The position numbers were made by a program, and so were the translations under genes. This document shows, piece after piece, positions 40,306 to 48,427 of a DNA stretch of 64,000 nucleotides (positions are counted from its first letter, which is position 1; every line of letters starts with the position of its first letter). Under the pieces are notes generated by a model. That model ran no database searches and was not told where the DNA came from. It saw nothing but the letters and a program-made list of their open reading frames with translations. Source of the DNA: Sphingomonas baiyangensis (lineage in GTDB: Bacteria > Pseudomonadota > Alphaproteobacteria > Sphingomonadales > Sphingomonadaceae); contig NZ_SWKR01000002.1 of assembly GCF_005144715.1 (NCBI RefSeq), positions 1,584,555-1,648,554 of the forward strand. The letters run 5' to 3'.

Positions 40306-41454
40306 TCAGCCCTGTCGCACCAGATCGCGCCCGACGATCATCCGCATGACCTGGTTGGTGCCCTCGAGGATCGAATGGACGCGCAGGTCGCGCCAGAAGC
40401 GCTCGATCGGATAGTCCATCAGATAGCCATAGCCGCCGTGCAGCTGCAGCGCATCGTTGACGATCTTCGATCCCGAATCGGTCGCCAGCCGCTTCGCCAT
40501 CGCCGCGAAGCGCGTCTTGTCGGGCGCGTTCGCCGTCACCTTGGCGGCGGCGACATAAAGGAGCGCGCGTGCCGCCTCGAGGTCGGTCGCCATGTCGGCG
40601 AGCATGAACTGCGTGTTCTGGAACTCGGCGATTGGCTGGCCAAATTGCTGGCGGTCCTTCACATAGGCGATGCTCTCGTCGAGGCAGCGCTGCGCACCGC
40701 CCAAGGAGCATGCGCCGATGTTGAGGCGCCCGCCGTCCAACCCCATCATCGCGATGCGGAAGCCCTCACCCTCGCCGCCCACCAGATTGCCCGCGGGCAC
40801 GCGCACATCCTCGAGGATGAGCTGGCGCGTCGGCTGCGAATGCCAGCCGAGCTTGCGCTCGTTGGCGCCGAAGCTGACGCCGGGCATGTCCTTCTCGATC
40901 GCCAGGCACGAGATGCCCTTCGGCCCGTCCTCGCCGGTGCGCACCATCACCAGATACAGCTCGTTCTCGCCCGCGCCCGAGATGAACTGCTTGCTGCCGT
41001 TGACGACATAATGATCGCCGTCCCGTACAGCGCGCGTCTTGAGCGCGGCGGCATCGGAGCCCGAGGAAGGCTCGGTGAGTGCGTAGGAGGCGATCCAGTC
41101 CATTCCGGTCAGCTTCGGCAGATAGCGCTCTTTCAGCTCGGCGCTGCCGAAGCGGTCGAGCATCCATGCCGCCATGTTGTGGATGCTGATGAACGCACTG
41201 GTCGACGGGCAGCCATAGGCCATCGCTTCCATGATGAGCGCCGCCTCGAGCCGGCCGAGCCCGATGCCGCCGGCTTCCTCGCTGACATAGATCGCGCCGA
41301 AGCCGAGCTCGGCCGCCGCCTTGATCGTGTCGCGCGGGAAGATGTGCTTCTCGTCCCACTCGCCGGCGAAGGGCGTGATGCGATCGGCGGTGAACTTGCG
41401 CGCCAGATCCTGGATTTCGCGCTGGTCGTCGGTGAGCGAGAACTGGTCGGTCAT
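40306..41454 (-). CDS. acyl-CoA dehydrogenase, isobutyryl-CoA type
   Basis: 382 residues; FAD enzyme. Signatures: YALTEPSSGSDAAALKTRA, GSKQFISGAGENELYLVM, DRQQFGQPIAEFQNTQFML, LQLHGGYGYLMDYPIERFWR and catalytic Glu in SILEGTNQVMRMIVGR. The neighbours (mmsA, hydrolase, hydratase, mmsB) indicate isobutyryl-CoA to methacrylyl-CoA as the reaction. It overlaps the lipoprotein gene upstream by four bases. Confidence 0.95.
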   Translation of the reverse strand: MTDQFSLTDDQREIQDLARKFTADRITPFAGEWDEKHIFPRDTIKAAAELGFGAIYVSEEAGGIGLGRLEAALIMEAMAYGCPSTSAFISIHNMAAWMLDRFGSAELKERYLPKLTGMDWIASYALTEPSSGSDAAALKTRAVRDGDHYVVNGSKQFISGAGENELYLVMVRTGEDGPKGISCLAIEKDMPGVSFGANERKLGWHSQPTRQLILEDVRVPAGNLVGGEGEGFRIAMMGLDGGRLNIGACSLGGAQRCLDESIAYVKDRQQFGQPIAEFQNTQFMLADMATDLEAARALLYVAAAKVTANAPDKTRFAAMAKRLATDSGSKIVNDALQLHGGYGYLMDYPIERFWRDLRVHSILEGTNQVMRMIVGRDLVRQG

Positions 41455-41999
41455 AGATCCTCTTCGGTATCGCACCGCGAATATGCGAGCGTGCCGCGCT
41501 CGTGGCGGCGTTGCAGCGTGCGGTTGTCTTCGCCGAGCGTGAGCGTCTGGCGTTCGCGCCAGACCTCGCCCTCGCCCGAGAGTTCGAGCTCGACGTCGAT
41601 CGCGCGGCCGGCCGCGCGCGTGATCGCGATCGGCCTGGCGAAGCTCTCGTAGAAGGTCAGGCCATTGGCGGCGACTTCGAGCCGCAGGTCCGACGAACGG
41701 GCGCAGCGTGTGCCGTCGCCCGCCCAGACACCGTGAAAGGCGACGGGAATTTCGGCAAGCCGTGCGCCGGGACTGCCTGGCAACGCCGTCACGGGCTCGG
41801 GGCTTGCCGAGGGGCCGGGCGAAGGCATGGGGCTCGGTTGCGGCGTCGCGACAGGCGCGGGCTGTGGCATCGTAGCGGTCGGTGCAATGTCGCCGCGATT
41901 GGTGGCCGGCACTTCGGCGGCACGCTCGGGCTCGCCGCCGCACGCTGCCAGCATCGTCAGTGCCGCGAGCATCGCGGCCTTGCGCGTCGTCGTCATCAT
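41451..41999 (-). CDS. lipoprotein of unknown function
   Basis: 182 residues. Signal peptide with lipobox LAAC (Cys20) marks a lipoprotein. A Pro/Ser/Ala-rich linker (about residues 45-75) leads to a small domain: IPVAFHGVWAGDGTRCARSS, then short strands to YSRCDTEEDL, with a Cys pair that may form a disulfide. Not recognised beyond that. It overlaps the Rid-family gene and the acyl-CoA dehydrogenase gene by four bases each, so it is firmly embedded in a cytoplasmic valine pathway operon, which is odd for an envelope protein. Confidence 0.85.
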   Translation of the reverse strand: MMTTTRKAAMLAALTMLAACGGEPERAAEVPATNRGDIAPTATMPQPAPVATPQPSPMPSPGPSASPEPVTALPGSPGARLAEIPVAFHGVWAGDGTRCARSSDLRLEVAANGLTFYESFARPIAITRAAGRAIDVELELSGEGEVWRERQTLTLGEDNRTLQRRHERGTLAYSRCDTEEDL

Positions 42000-42430
42000 C
42001 GCCCGACCAACGCGCCGTCACCGCTCGACGATCCAAGCTCGGCTTCGGCCTCGATCTCGACGCGCCATTCGGGGCGCAGCAGCGCCTGCACCGCCACCAT
42101 CGTCGAGGCGGGGCGGATGGCGGCGAACACACGGCCATGCGCGCGACCCACCGCTTCGCCATCGGCAGGATCGATCAGCAGCATCCGCGTGCGCACCACG
42201 TCGCGCGCGCTGCCGCCTAGCGCCTCGATCGCCGCGACGATGATCGCGAGGCAGCGGTCGGCCTGCGCCTCGGCATCGCCGGGCGTGGATGTGCCGTCCT
42301 CCTCGACCGGCGCGGTGCCCGACACGAGGATGCGTGTCCCGACGCGCACCGCGCGCGCAAAGCCGATCGTCGCCTCATAGGGCGAGCCCGACTGCACCGA
42401 GCGGCGAGCACCGGGATCGGCGGCCGTCAT
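41996..42430 (-). CDS. Rid (YjgF/UK114) family protein
   Basis: 144 residues of the chorismate-mutase-like Rid fold: FARAVRVGTRILVSGTAPV, EAQADRCLAIIVAAIEALGG, VVRTRMLLIDP and RVEIEAEAEL. The conserved Arg that defines enamine/imine deaminase activity lies in a PAR motif in RidA; here that place reads PAST, so this is probably a non-RidA subfamily member of unknown substrate. It lies four bases after mmsA and may deal with a reactive intermediate of valine breakdown (inference). Confidence 0.88.
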   Translation of the reverse strand: MTAADPGARRSVQSGSPYEATIGFARAVRVGTRILVSGTAPVEEDGTSTPGDAEAQADRCLAIIVAAIEALGGSARDVVRTRMLLIDPADGEAVGRAHGRVFAAIRPASTMVAVQALLRPEWRVEIEAEAELGSSSGDGALVGR

Positions 42431-42434
42431 CGGC

Positions 42435-43934
42435 TCACCCCATCGTCGGGATGACGAAGGCGTTGCCGCCGTCGGGCGAGCTGTCGGGCCAGCGCTGCGT
42501 CACCGTCTTGACGCGCGTCCAGAAACGCAGGCCTTCCATGCCGTGCTGATTGTGGTCGCCGAAGCCGGAGCGCTTCCAGCCGCCGAAGCTGTGATAGGCC
42601 ACGGGCACGGGAATCGGCACGTTGATGCCCACCATGCCCACCTGCACGCGTGCGGCGAATTCGCGCGCCGCATGGCCGTTGCGCGTGAAAATCGCGACGC
42701 CGTTGCCGTACTGGTGCTCGCTGGGCAGCCGCAGCGCGGTCTCGAAATCGGGCGCACGCACCATCTGGAGCACCGGACCGAATATCTCCTCCTTATAGGC
42801 CTGCATGTCGGGCGTCACGTGATCGAACAGGCTGGGGCCGATGAAGAAGCCCTGCTCATGGCCCTGAAGACTAAACCCGCGCCCGTCGACCACTAGCTCG
42901 GCGCCCTCGTCGACACCGGTCTGGATCCAGTTCTCGACACGCTGCTTGTGCGCGGCGTTCACTACCGGGCCGTAATGCGCCTCGGCATCGGTCGATACGC
43001 CGACGCGCAGCGCGGCGATCGCGGGAAGGAGCTTCTCGCGCAGCCGGTCGGCGGTGTCGTCGCCCACCGGCACCACCACCGGCAGCGCCATGCAGCGCTC
43101 GCCCGCCGAACCGAAGGCGGCACCCGACAGATCGTTGACCACCTGGTCGAGATCGGCGTCGGGCATGACGATGCCGTGGTTCTTGGCGCCGCCCATCGCC
43201 TGCACGCGCTTGCCCGCCGCGACGCCGCGCGAATAGACATACTGCGCGATGTCCGACGAGCCGACGAAGCTCACCGCGCCGATCGCGGGATGATCGAGGA
43301 TCGCATCGACCATCGCCTTGTCGCCATGCACCACCTGGAGGATGCCCTCGGGCAGCCCCGCTTCGCGGAACAGCTCGGCGAGCCGCACGGGCACCGAGGG
43401 ATCGCGCTCGCTGGGCTTGAGGATGAAGGCGTTGCCGCACGCGATCGCCACGCCCGACATCCACAAGGGGATCATCGCGGGGAAGTTGAACGGCGTGATG
43501 CCCGCGCCGATGCCGAGCGGCACGCGCATCGAATAGACGTCGATCCCGGGCCCCGCGCCCTGCGTATATTCGCCCTTCAGCGCGTGCGGGATGCCACAGG
43601 CGAACTCGATGACCTCGAGCCCGCGCTGGATGTCGCCCTTGGCGTCGGCGATCACCTTGCCGTGCTCGGAACTTAGCAGCTGCGCCAGCTCGTCCATATG
43701 CGCCTCGACGAGTTCCTTGAAGCGGAACATCACGCGCGCGCGGCGCTGCGGATTGGTCGCGGCCCAGGCGGGCTGGGCGGCCTGTGCGGCGGCGACCGCA
43801 TGATCGAGCAGCGCCACATCGCCCAGCGCCACCTGCGCCTGCACCGCGCCGCTATTGGGATCGAACACGTCGCCATGGCGCGGCTGCTGCGGAGCCGACG
43901 CGCCGCCGGCCACCACATGATCGATCATCCGCAT
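42435..43934 (-). CDS. mmsA: CoA-acylating methylmalonate-semialdehyde dehydrogenase
   Basis: 499 residues; converts methylmalonate semialdehyde, NAD and CoA to propionyl-CoA. Aldehyde dehydrogenase fold with TPFNFPAMIPLWM, GGAKNHGIVMPDAD and catalytic Cys in GSAGERCMALPVVVPVG; the ending SFGGWKRSGFGDHNQHG is MmsA-like. ATG 43934 is chosen because GGAG lies seven bases away; ATG 43937 directly upstream is equally in frame. First gene of the valine operon; a TTGCAA palindrome 53 bases upstream may be a regulator site. Confidence 0.95.
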   Translation of the reverse strand: MRMIDHVVAGGASAPQQPRHGDVFDPNSGAVQAQVALGDVALLDHAVAAAQAAQPAWAATNPQRRARVMFRFKELVEAHMDELAQLLSSEHGKVIADAKGDIQRGLEVIEFACGIPHALKGEYTQGAGPGIDVYSMRVPLGIGAGITPFNFPAMIPLWMSGVAIACGNAFILKPSERDPSVPVRLAELFREAGLPEGILQVVHGDKAMVDAILDHPAIGAVSFVGSSDIAQYVYSRGVAAGKRVQAMGGAKNHGIVMPDADLDQVVNDLSGAAFGSAGERCMALPVVVPVGDDTADRLREKLLPAIAALRVGVSTDAEAHYGPVVNAAHKQRVENWIQTGVDEGAELVVDGRGFSLQGHEQGFFIGPSLFDHVTPDMQAYKEEIFGPVLQMVRAPDFETALRLPSEHQYGNGVAIFTRNGHAAREFAARVQVGMVGINVPIPVPVAYHSFGGWKRSGFGDHNQHGMEGLRFWTRVKTVTQRWPDSSPDGGNAFVIPTMG

Positions 43935-43987
43935 CATCACTCTCCTGCATATCGCTTTGCGGCTGCCCTTTTCATGCATCGCCGTGC

Positions 43988-43995
43988 GTTGCAAC
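43988..43995. promoter_or_regulatory. candidate ScfR-type site upstream of mmsA
   Basis: GTTGCAAC, a perfect eight-base palindrome sharing the TTGCAA core with the operators at 18583-18615, 53 bases upstream of mmsA. One short site only, so the link is tentative. Confidence 0.35.
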
Positions 43996-44052
43996 CGCGG
44001 GCGTCGCGCACCGGGGCAAGTCGAGCGCCTTTGGCCGGCGAGTGGCCGCACG

Positions 44053-44086
44053 AAAAAAAGGCCGCCCGCGCAGTGCGCGGACGGCC
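44053..44086 (-). terminator. intrinsic terminator after the ferritin-like genes
   Basis: On the minus strand a long GC stem (arms 44060-44071 and 44075-44086, one mismatch) is followed by seven T, 57 bases past the stop of the ferritin-like gene. It ends the 46151-44144 transcript before mmsA. Confidence 0.85.
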
Positions 44087-44143
44087 CCTTGATGGCGACG
44101 CCCCGTCGGGGAGGGGGGCTGACAGGGGCGTCGCTGCGTAGGC

Positions 44144-45178
44144 TCAGCCGCTGGCGGCGCTGCTGCGGATGTTGCCGTTGACGCCGGCGGGGAAGAAGCC
44201 GCCCATCGTCGCCGCCGCTGGATTGAGATAGACGATGTTGAGCACCTGGCCGGGCGTGCGCGAGAAGGCGATGCCACTCGCATCCGTGGGCACGATGTTC
44301 GACACGTTGCCGTTCGGCCGCACGCCCTGATCGAGATCGGAGGCGCCATCGAGGCTGTCACGCGCGGTCGAGATCGCCTCGGTCGCGTCGATCAGGCTCG
44401 GCGTGGTCAGGCCCTTGCGATACAGCACCGTGCGGACGAGACCAGCGTGATAGGCTTCGGCGGCATGAATGCCCGCCGCGGCCTCGAGGAACGTCTTGTT
44501 GTTGATGAAGCGAACGGCACCCTTGTACGCCGTCACGCCGACATCCTCGAACAGGAAGGCGCCGAGCAGGAAGTTCTCGTCATTGGCATAGGGATCGAAC
44601 GACGCACCGTCGCCGATCAGCCCCGCCGCGCGTGCCGCCGCCGAGAAGGCGCTGTTGGGCCCCGAGCCGATGTCGATCGCGGGTTGCGCCACGCGCGCAT
44701 TGCCCAGCGCGTTGCGCAGGAAGTTGACGTGCTCGCGCTCGTCATTGGCGATCTCGCGCGCATAGGCCGCCACCAGCGGATCGGTGAAGGTCACGCGCCG
44801 GCCGCCGCTCACCGCGCCCTGCGTTCCCGTACCCGTCAGCTGGCTGGCGGGCAGGCCCGATCCGGTGGCGGCGAACAGATAGAATTGCGCCTCGAGATAT
44901 TCGAGGTTGAGCGCGAAGTTGAGCACATCGGCATCGGTCGGCGCCGCGCCCTGCGTGGGGGTAGGCGTAGGCGTCGGTGTCGGCGTGGGGGTAGGCGTCG
45001 GTGCCGGCGTGGGCGTCGGCGTGACGGTGATGTCGTCGTCGTCGTCGCACGCTGCGAGCATCGATGCGCCGGCCATCGCGACGCCGGCGGTCCCTGCCAT
45101 CTTGAGCAGGCGGCGGCGGCTTTCCCGACGTTCCTCGCCCGAGGCGAGAATGTCGAGGATGAGATTCTGGTCCTTCAT
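44144..45178 (-). CDS. ferritin-like domain lipoprotein (Tat-type signal, TP-repeat linker)
   Basis: 344 residues. The start has twin arginines ([11 protein letters not shown]), a hydrophobic stretch and a LAAC lipobox, so export is likely. Then five Asp and a linker of alternating Thr and Pro. The ferritin-like domain begins near 80: [52 protein letters not shown] and [15 protein letters not shown], giving Glu/His metal-ligand pairs on four helices. It resembles desiccation-associated ferritin-like proteins. Paralogue of the next gene upstream (16-base gap); same operon. Confidence 0.92.
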   Translation of the reverse strand: MKDQNLILDILASGEERRESRRRLLKMAGTAGVAMAGASMLAACDDDDDITVTPTPTPAPTPTPTPTPTPTPTPTQGAAPTDADVLNFALNLEYLEAQFYLFAATGSGLPASQLTGTGTQGAVSGGRRVTFTDPLVAAYAREIANDEREHVNFLRNALGNARVAQPAIDIGSGPNSAFSAAARAAGLIGDGASFDPYANDENFLLGAFLFEDVGVTAYKGAVRFINNKTFLEAAAGIHAAEAYHAGLVRTVLYRKGLTTPSLIDATEAISTARDSLDGASDLDQGVRPNGNVSNIVPTDASGIAFSRTPGQVLNIVYLNPAAATMGGFFPAGVNGNIRSSAASG

Positions 45179-45194
45179 GATATCCTCCCTCGCC

Positions 45195-46151
45195 TCAGTT
45201 TGCCGCGCTCATGCGGATGGTGCCGTTGACGCCGTTCGGGAAGAACCCGCCGCCGGTCACCGCCATGTTGTTGAGGTAGACGATGTTGAGCGTCTGCCCC
45301 GCCGAGCGCGAATAGGCGATGCCATTGGGGTCGAGCGGCGCAATGTTCGACAACTGGCCGATCGGGCGGACGCCCTGATCGATGTCATCGGCACCGTCGA
45401 GGCTGTCACGCGCATCGGAGATCGCCTCGGTCGCCGCGATGAGCGACGGCGTGGCGATGCCCTTGGCGTACAGCGTCGTCCGCACGATCGCGGCGTGATA
45501 CGCCTCGACCGCGAGGATGCCGGCGGCCGCCTCGAGAAAGTTCTTGTCGGTAATGAGCGGCGAAGCGCCCTTGTAGGCCGTGACGCCCACATCCTCGAAG
45601 ATGAACGCGCCGAGCAGGAAATTCTCGTCATTGGCGTAGGGATCGAAGGTCTGGCCCGCGCCGATGAGGCCGGCCGCACGCGCGGCTGCCGAGAATGCGG
45701 TGTTGGGTCCCACACCCACGTCGATCGTGGGCTGCGCGACGGCCGCGTTGCCCAAAGCGGTGCGCAGGAACTCGACATGCGCGCGCTCGTCGGCCGCGAT
45801 CTCGCGGGCATAGGCTGCAACCGCAGGATCGGTGAAGTTTACCTGGCGTCCGCCGTTGACGGCACCCTGAGTACCCGTACCGCCGAGCAGGCTGGCCGGC
45901 AGGCCCGCACCCGTCGCCGCATAGACGTAGAACTGCGCCTCGAGATATTCGAGGTTGAGCGCGAAGTTGAGGATATCGGCATCGGTCAGCGCCGGAGCCG
46001 ACTGCGCGTTCACCGGTGCCGTCTTCGACACCAGCGTAATACCACCGGCCATCACTGCCGCAGCGCCGAATGCGCGGAAGAAGTCGCGCCGCCCCTCGCG
46101 CCGCTTAGCGCGCTCGTCGAAAGCCTCGACCAGCCGTTCGCTGTCCATCAT
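45195..46151 (-). CDS. ferritin-like domain protein, Tat-exported
   Basis: 318 residues. Twin-arginine signal ([19 protein letters not shown]), cleavage after VNAQ, then a ferritin-like domain nearly the same as its downstream paralogue: [48 protein letters not shown] and [15 protein letters not shown]. It lacks the lipobox and Thr-Pro linker, so the pair probably places related proteins in periplasm and membrane. First gene of the operon; a GGAACC element lies 53 bases upstream, as for the ECF sigma gene. Confidence 0.93.
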   Translation of the reverse strand: MMDSERLVEAFDERAKRREGRRDFFRAFGAAAVMAGGITLVSKTAPVNAQSAPALTDADILNFALNLEYLEAQFYVYAATGAGLPASLLGGTGTQGAVNGGRQVNFTDPAVAAYAREIAADERAHVEFLRTALGNAAVAQPTIDVGVGPNTAFSAAARAAGLIGAGQTFDPYANDENFLLGAFIFEDVGVTAYKGASPLITDKNFLEAAAGILAVEAYHAAIVRTTLYAKGIATPSLIAATEAISDARDSLDGADDIDQGVRPIGQLSNIAPLDPNGIAYSRSAGQTLNIVYLNNMAVTGGGFFPNGVNGTIRMSAAN

Positions 46152-46188
46152 GCCATCCTCCCTACTTCACTGTCAGAGATCGGGCAGC

Positions 46189-46210
46189 GGGTGAGCGAAC
46201 CGAGGGTTCC
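46189..46210 (-). promoter_or_regulatory. candidate ECF promoter for the ferritin-like operon
   Basis: On the minus strand, GGAACC (46205-46210) lies 53 bases from the start codon, followed after 16 bases by GCTGCC. The plus-strand stretch GGGTGAGCGAACCGAGGGT (46189-46207) is almost repeated upstream of the sigma gene at 48383-48400. Confidence 0.55.
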
Positions 46211-46298
46211 ATTTAAGTTGTTAACCGTACGGCAACGTACGCATGGATGATTTTTTTCAAGGCGGCGTGCATCCATATCGCCCGACAACTCGAAGCTT

Positions 46299-47075
46299 GT
46301 GCAGAGATTGTCGTATCGAAGAGCGATTATATTGCTGCGCCAGATCGAACCGTCCGTCGCCCGCCTGGCTAGGCGCGCGGGAAACCAGCTGATCGACCTT
46401 CTGGGGCGCGACGAACGCGATGCGCTCGCCGGATCGCTGCGCCGCATGACGATCCGAAGCGGCGAGGATGCCGATGCGCTTGCGGGCGAGCCGTGCTTCT
46501 GGCTGCCCGAAACCGCGATTCTGAGCTTCGGCGTCCTGCTCGATGCTCGGCAGGTCGAATGCGGCATCGTCGGGCGCGAGGGTGCGCTTGGATGGGAGCC
46601 GCTGCTGGGGCTCGGCGTCCGCGAACAGCGGATCGCCGCGCTGACCGGCGGGACGCTGCTCGGCGCGCCGGTCGGCGTGCTGGCTGCGTTCGCGCAGACG
46701 CATGGATCGCTTGCCGCAACGCTGCTGCGGTTCCGCGAGGCGCTCGACGCGCAGATGCGCTGGACGATCGCGGCGCGACTGCAGTGTGGTCCCGAGGCGC
46801 GGCTCGCGCGGTGGCTGTGCATGCTGCACGATCGCGTCGACGGCGACACGCTCGATATCACGCATCTGCGGCTGGCGGCATTCCTCAACGCGCGCCGCGC
46901 GAGCATTACCGACGCGCTGCACATCCTCGAGGGTAATCACGTGCTGCGCTGCACGCGCGGCCGCATCACCGTGCGTGATCGCGGCGCGCTCGAAGCGGCG
47001 GCAGCGGGGTCCTACGGCGCGCCCGAGGCGCTGTATCGGCAGCTTTTCACACGGTCGCGCGCACTGCGCGGCTGA
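46299..47075 (+). CDS. Crp/Fnr-family transcriptional regulator
   Basis: 258 residues as read from GTG 46299; the start is uncertain and a TTG about 30 bases later is possible. The N-terminal cNMP-like domain is divergent (RSGEDADALAGEPCFWLPE, then REGALGWEPLLG). The C-terminal winged helix is of Crp type (ARLARWLCMLHDRV, DITHLRLAAFLNARRASITD, HILEGNHVLRCTRGRITVRD). It has no visible Fe-S cysteine cluster and no clear cAMP-pocket Arg, so the signal is unknown. It diverges from the ferritin-like genes, with a CGTACG-GCAA-CGTACG dyad between them, and may control them. Confidence 0.88.
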   Translation: MQRLSYRRAIILLRQIEPSVARLARRAGNQLIDLLGRDERDALAGSLRRMTIRSGEDADALAGEPCFWLPETAILSFGVLLDARQVECGIVGREGALGWEPLLGLGVREQRIAALTGGTLLGAPVGVLAAFAQTHGSLAATLLRFREALDAQMRWTIAARLQCGPEARLARWLCMLHDRVDGDTLDITHLRLAAFLNARRASITDALHILEGNHVLRCTRGRITVRDRGALEAAAAGSYGAPEALYRQLFTRSRALRG

Positions 47076-47078
47076 CGA

Positions 47079-47819
47079 TCAGAGTTGCGTCAGGCGCGTG
47101 GTGGCGAGGATGTCGCCGCTGGGCGCGGCATGCGGAGCGCCGCTCGCGGGTTCGAGCGTGAGCGCCAGCGTATTACCGTCGCGCAGCAGCCGGCCGAGAT
47201 CACCGCCAAGCCGTACCGACGTCTCGCCGTCGCGCGCGACCAGCCCCAGCGAGCGCGGCGCCCCGCCATCGGGGATCACCCACAATTCGGGCTCGCCGGC
47301 ACCGTCGGGAATGGCAGTGGCGCGCACGAGCAGCCGCTCGCCGACCGGATCGAGCCGCAGCGCGAGGATCGAGGCGCCGTCGCTGCCCTGCAACTGCGCG
47401 ACGATCACGTCGTCGGGCGTCTGGATGACGACGCGCGGTGGGGCGGGCGGCGGCGGTTCGGGTTGCAGCACCAACGCCAGCGCCAGCCCGGCAGCGAGCG
47501 ACCCGAATGCGCCGGTGGCGATCTTCCATTTGCGGGCCGGATCGTGCGCCGGCATGTCGTCATTGGCCGGTGGTGCCGGAACGGCGGCGGGCGCGATGCG
47601 TGCATCGATGCGCTCCCACACCGATGCGCCGGGCACGGCTTCCTCCACCTCGTCGAACAACATCGCCAGGCGCTGTTCCCAGCGTGCGTGATCGCGCGCG
47701 AATGCAGCGTCGCCGGCGATCAGCGCTTCGGCGTCGGCGCGTTCGTCGCTGTCGAGAAGCCCGAGCGCAAGCTCGGCAGCGAGCAGATCGCGATCGTCGG
47801 GACCGGCGGGATCAGCCAT
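47079..47819 (-). CDS. anti-sigma factor, RskA-like
   Basis: 246 residues. The N-terminal cytoplasmic anti-sigma region (AAELALGLLDSDERADAE, RWEQRLAMLFDEVEEAVPG) precedes one membrane helix near 100-118 (IATGAFGSLAAGLALALVL). A periplasmic RskA domain follows (LQGSDGASILALRLDPVGE, LWVIPDGGAPRSLGLV). It overlaps the sigma gene by eight bases. It should hold the sigma factor inactive until an envelope signal arrives. It converges with the Crp-like gene three bases away. Confidence 0.92.
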   Translation of the reverse strand: MADPAGPDDRDLLAAELALGLLDSDERADAEALIAGDAAFARDHARWEQRLAMLFDEVEEAVPGASVWERIDARIAPAAVPAPPANDDMPAHDPARKWKIATGAFGSLAAGLALALVLQPEPPPPAPPRVVIQTPDDVIVAQLQGSDGASILALRLDPVGERLLVRATAIPDGAGEPELWVIPDGGAPRSLGLVARDGETSVRLGGDLGRLLRDGNTLALTLEPASGAPHAAPSGDILATTRLTQL

Positions 47820-48351
47820 GATCGAGACACTTTCGCAGCCGCTCGAGTCCCCGCCGTATCCAGCTTTTCATCGTCGCCAACGGCACTGCGGCGCGATCGG
47901 CGAGCTCGGCATAGGTATAACCGTCGAAAAACGCCGAGCGGATCGACGCGTGCTGCCGCTCGTCAAGCTGGTCCATGCACTGGCGTAGCAAAATGTCGGC
48001 ATCGGTATCGCCGCCCACCTGTGGCGTACCGTCGTGCAACGCTGCTGCATGGACGGCGCCGCGTTCGCTGCCGCGCCGCCAGTCGATCGCGGTGTTGCGC
48101 GCCACCGCGCACATCCAGGTGATCGGGCTCGCCCGTTCGCGATCGAACGCGCGCGCGTGGTGCCACACCTTCAGATACACTTCCTGCAACGCGTCCTCGG
48201 CGGCTTCGCGATCGTGCAGCACGCGCAGGCAAATGCCGAACAGCTTGCCCGAGGTGCGATCGTACACCCGCTTCATCGCCGCGCAGTCGCCCGCACCGAC
48301 CCGCGCGAGTTCGTCGCTCAGTTCGTGACGCGCGGCGTCGGCGTGCTGCAT
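47812..48351 (-). CDS. ECF sigma factor, SigK-like
   Basis: 179 residues. Region 2: LFGICLRVLHDREAAEDALQ and VYLKVWHHARAFD, then PITWMCAVARNTAIDWRR. Region 4: IRSAFFDGYTYAELADRA followed by VPLATMKSWIRRGLERLRKC. Directly coupled to its RskA-like anti-sigma. A GGAACC element 55 bases upstream of its start matches the layout upstream of the ferritin-like operon, suggesting autoregulation and a small local regulon. Confidence 0.95.
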   Translation of the reverse strand: MQHADAARHELSDELARVGAGDCAAMKRVYDRTSGKLFGICLRVLHDREAAEDALQEVYLKVWHHARAFDRERASPITWMCAVARNTAIDWRRGSERGAVHAAALHDGTPQVGGDTDADILLRQCMDQLDERQHASIRSAFFDGYTYAELADRAAVPLATMKSWIRRGLERLRKCLDHG

Positions 48352-48382
48352 GGGCTCTCCCTACCGCCCTGACGGCGCGCAA

Positions 48383-48412
48383 GGGTAAGCAACCGAGGGT
48401 GGCAAAGGTTCC
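48383..48412 (-). promoter_or_regulatory. candidate autoregulated ECF promoter upstream of the sigma gene
   Basis: On the minus strand GGAACC (48407-48412) lies 55 bases before the ATG, followed after 16 bases by GCTTAC. The stretch GGGTAAGCAACCGAGGGT (plus strand, 48383-48400) differs from the copy at 46189-46207 by one substitution and one missing base. Confidence 0.55.
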
Positions 48413-48427
48413 CCTGCGGTGCAGCGC

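Noticed and set aside
44930..45030. Repeating GGCGTCGG-like units that might suggest a CRISPR or tandem repeat array
   Set aside because: They encode a Thr-Pro linker in the ferritin-like lipoprotein. The units are short and have no spacers.
46148..46924. Minus-strand 258-codon frame opposite the Crp-like gene
   Set aside because: Ser/Arg-rich shadow. The plus-strand frame has a recognisable winged helix-turn-helix.
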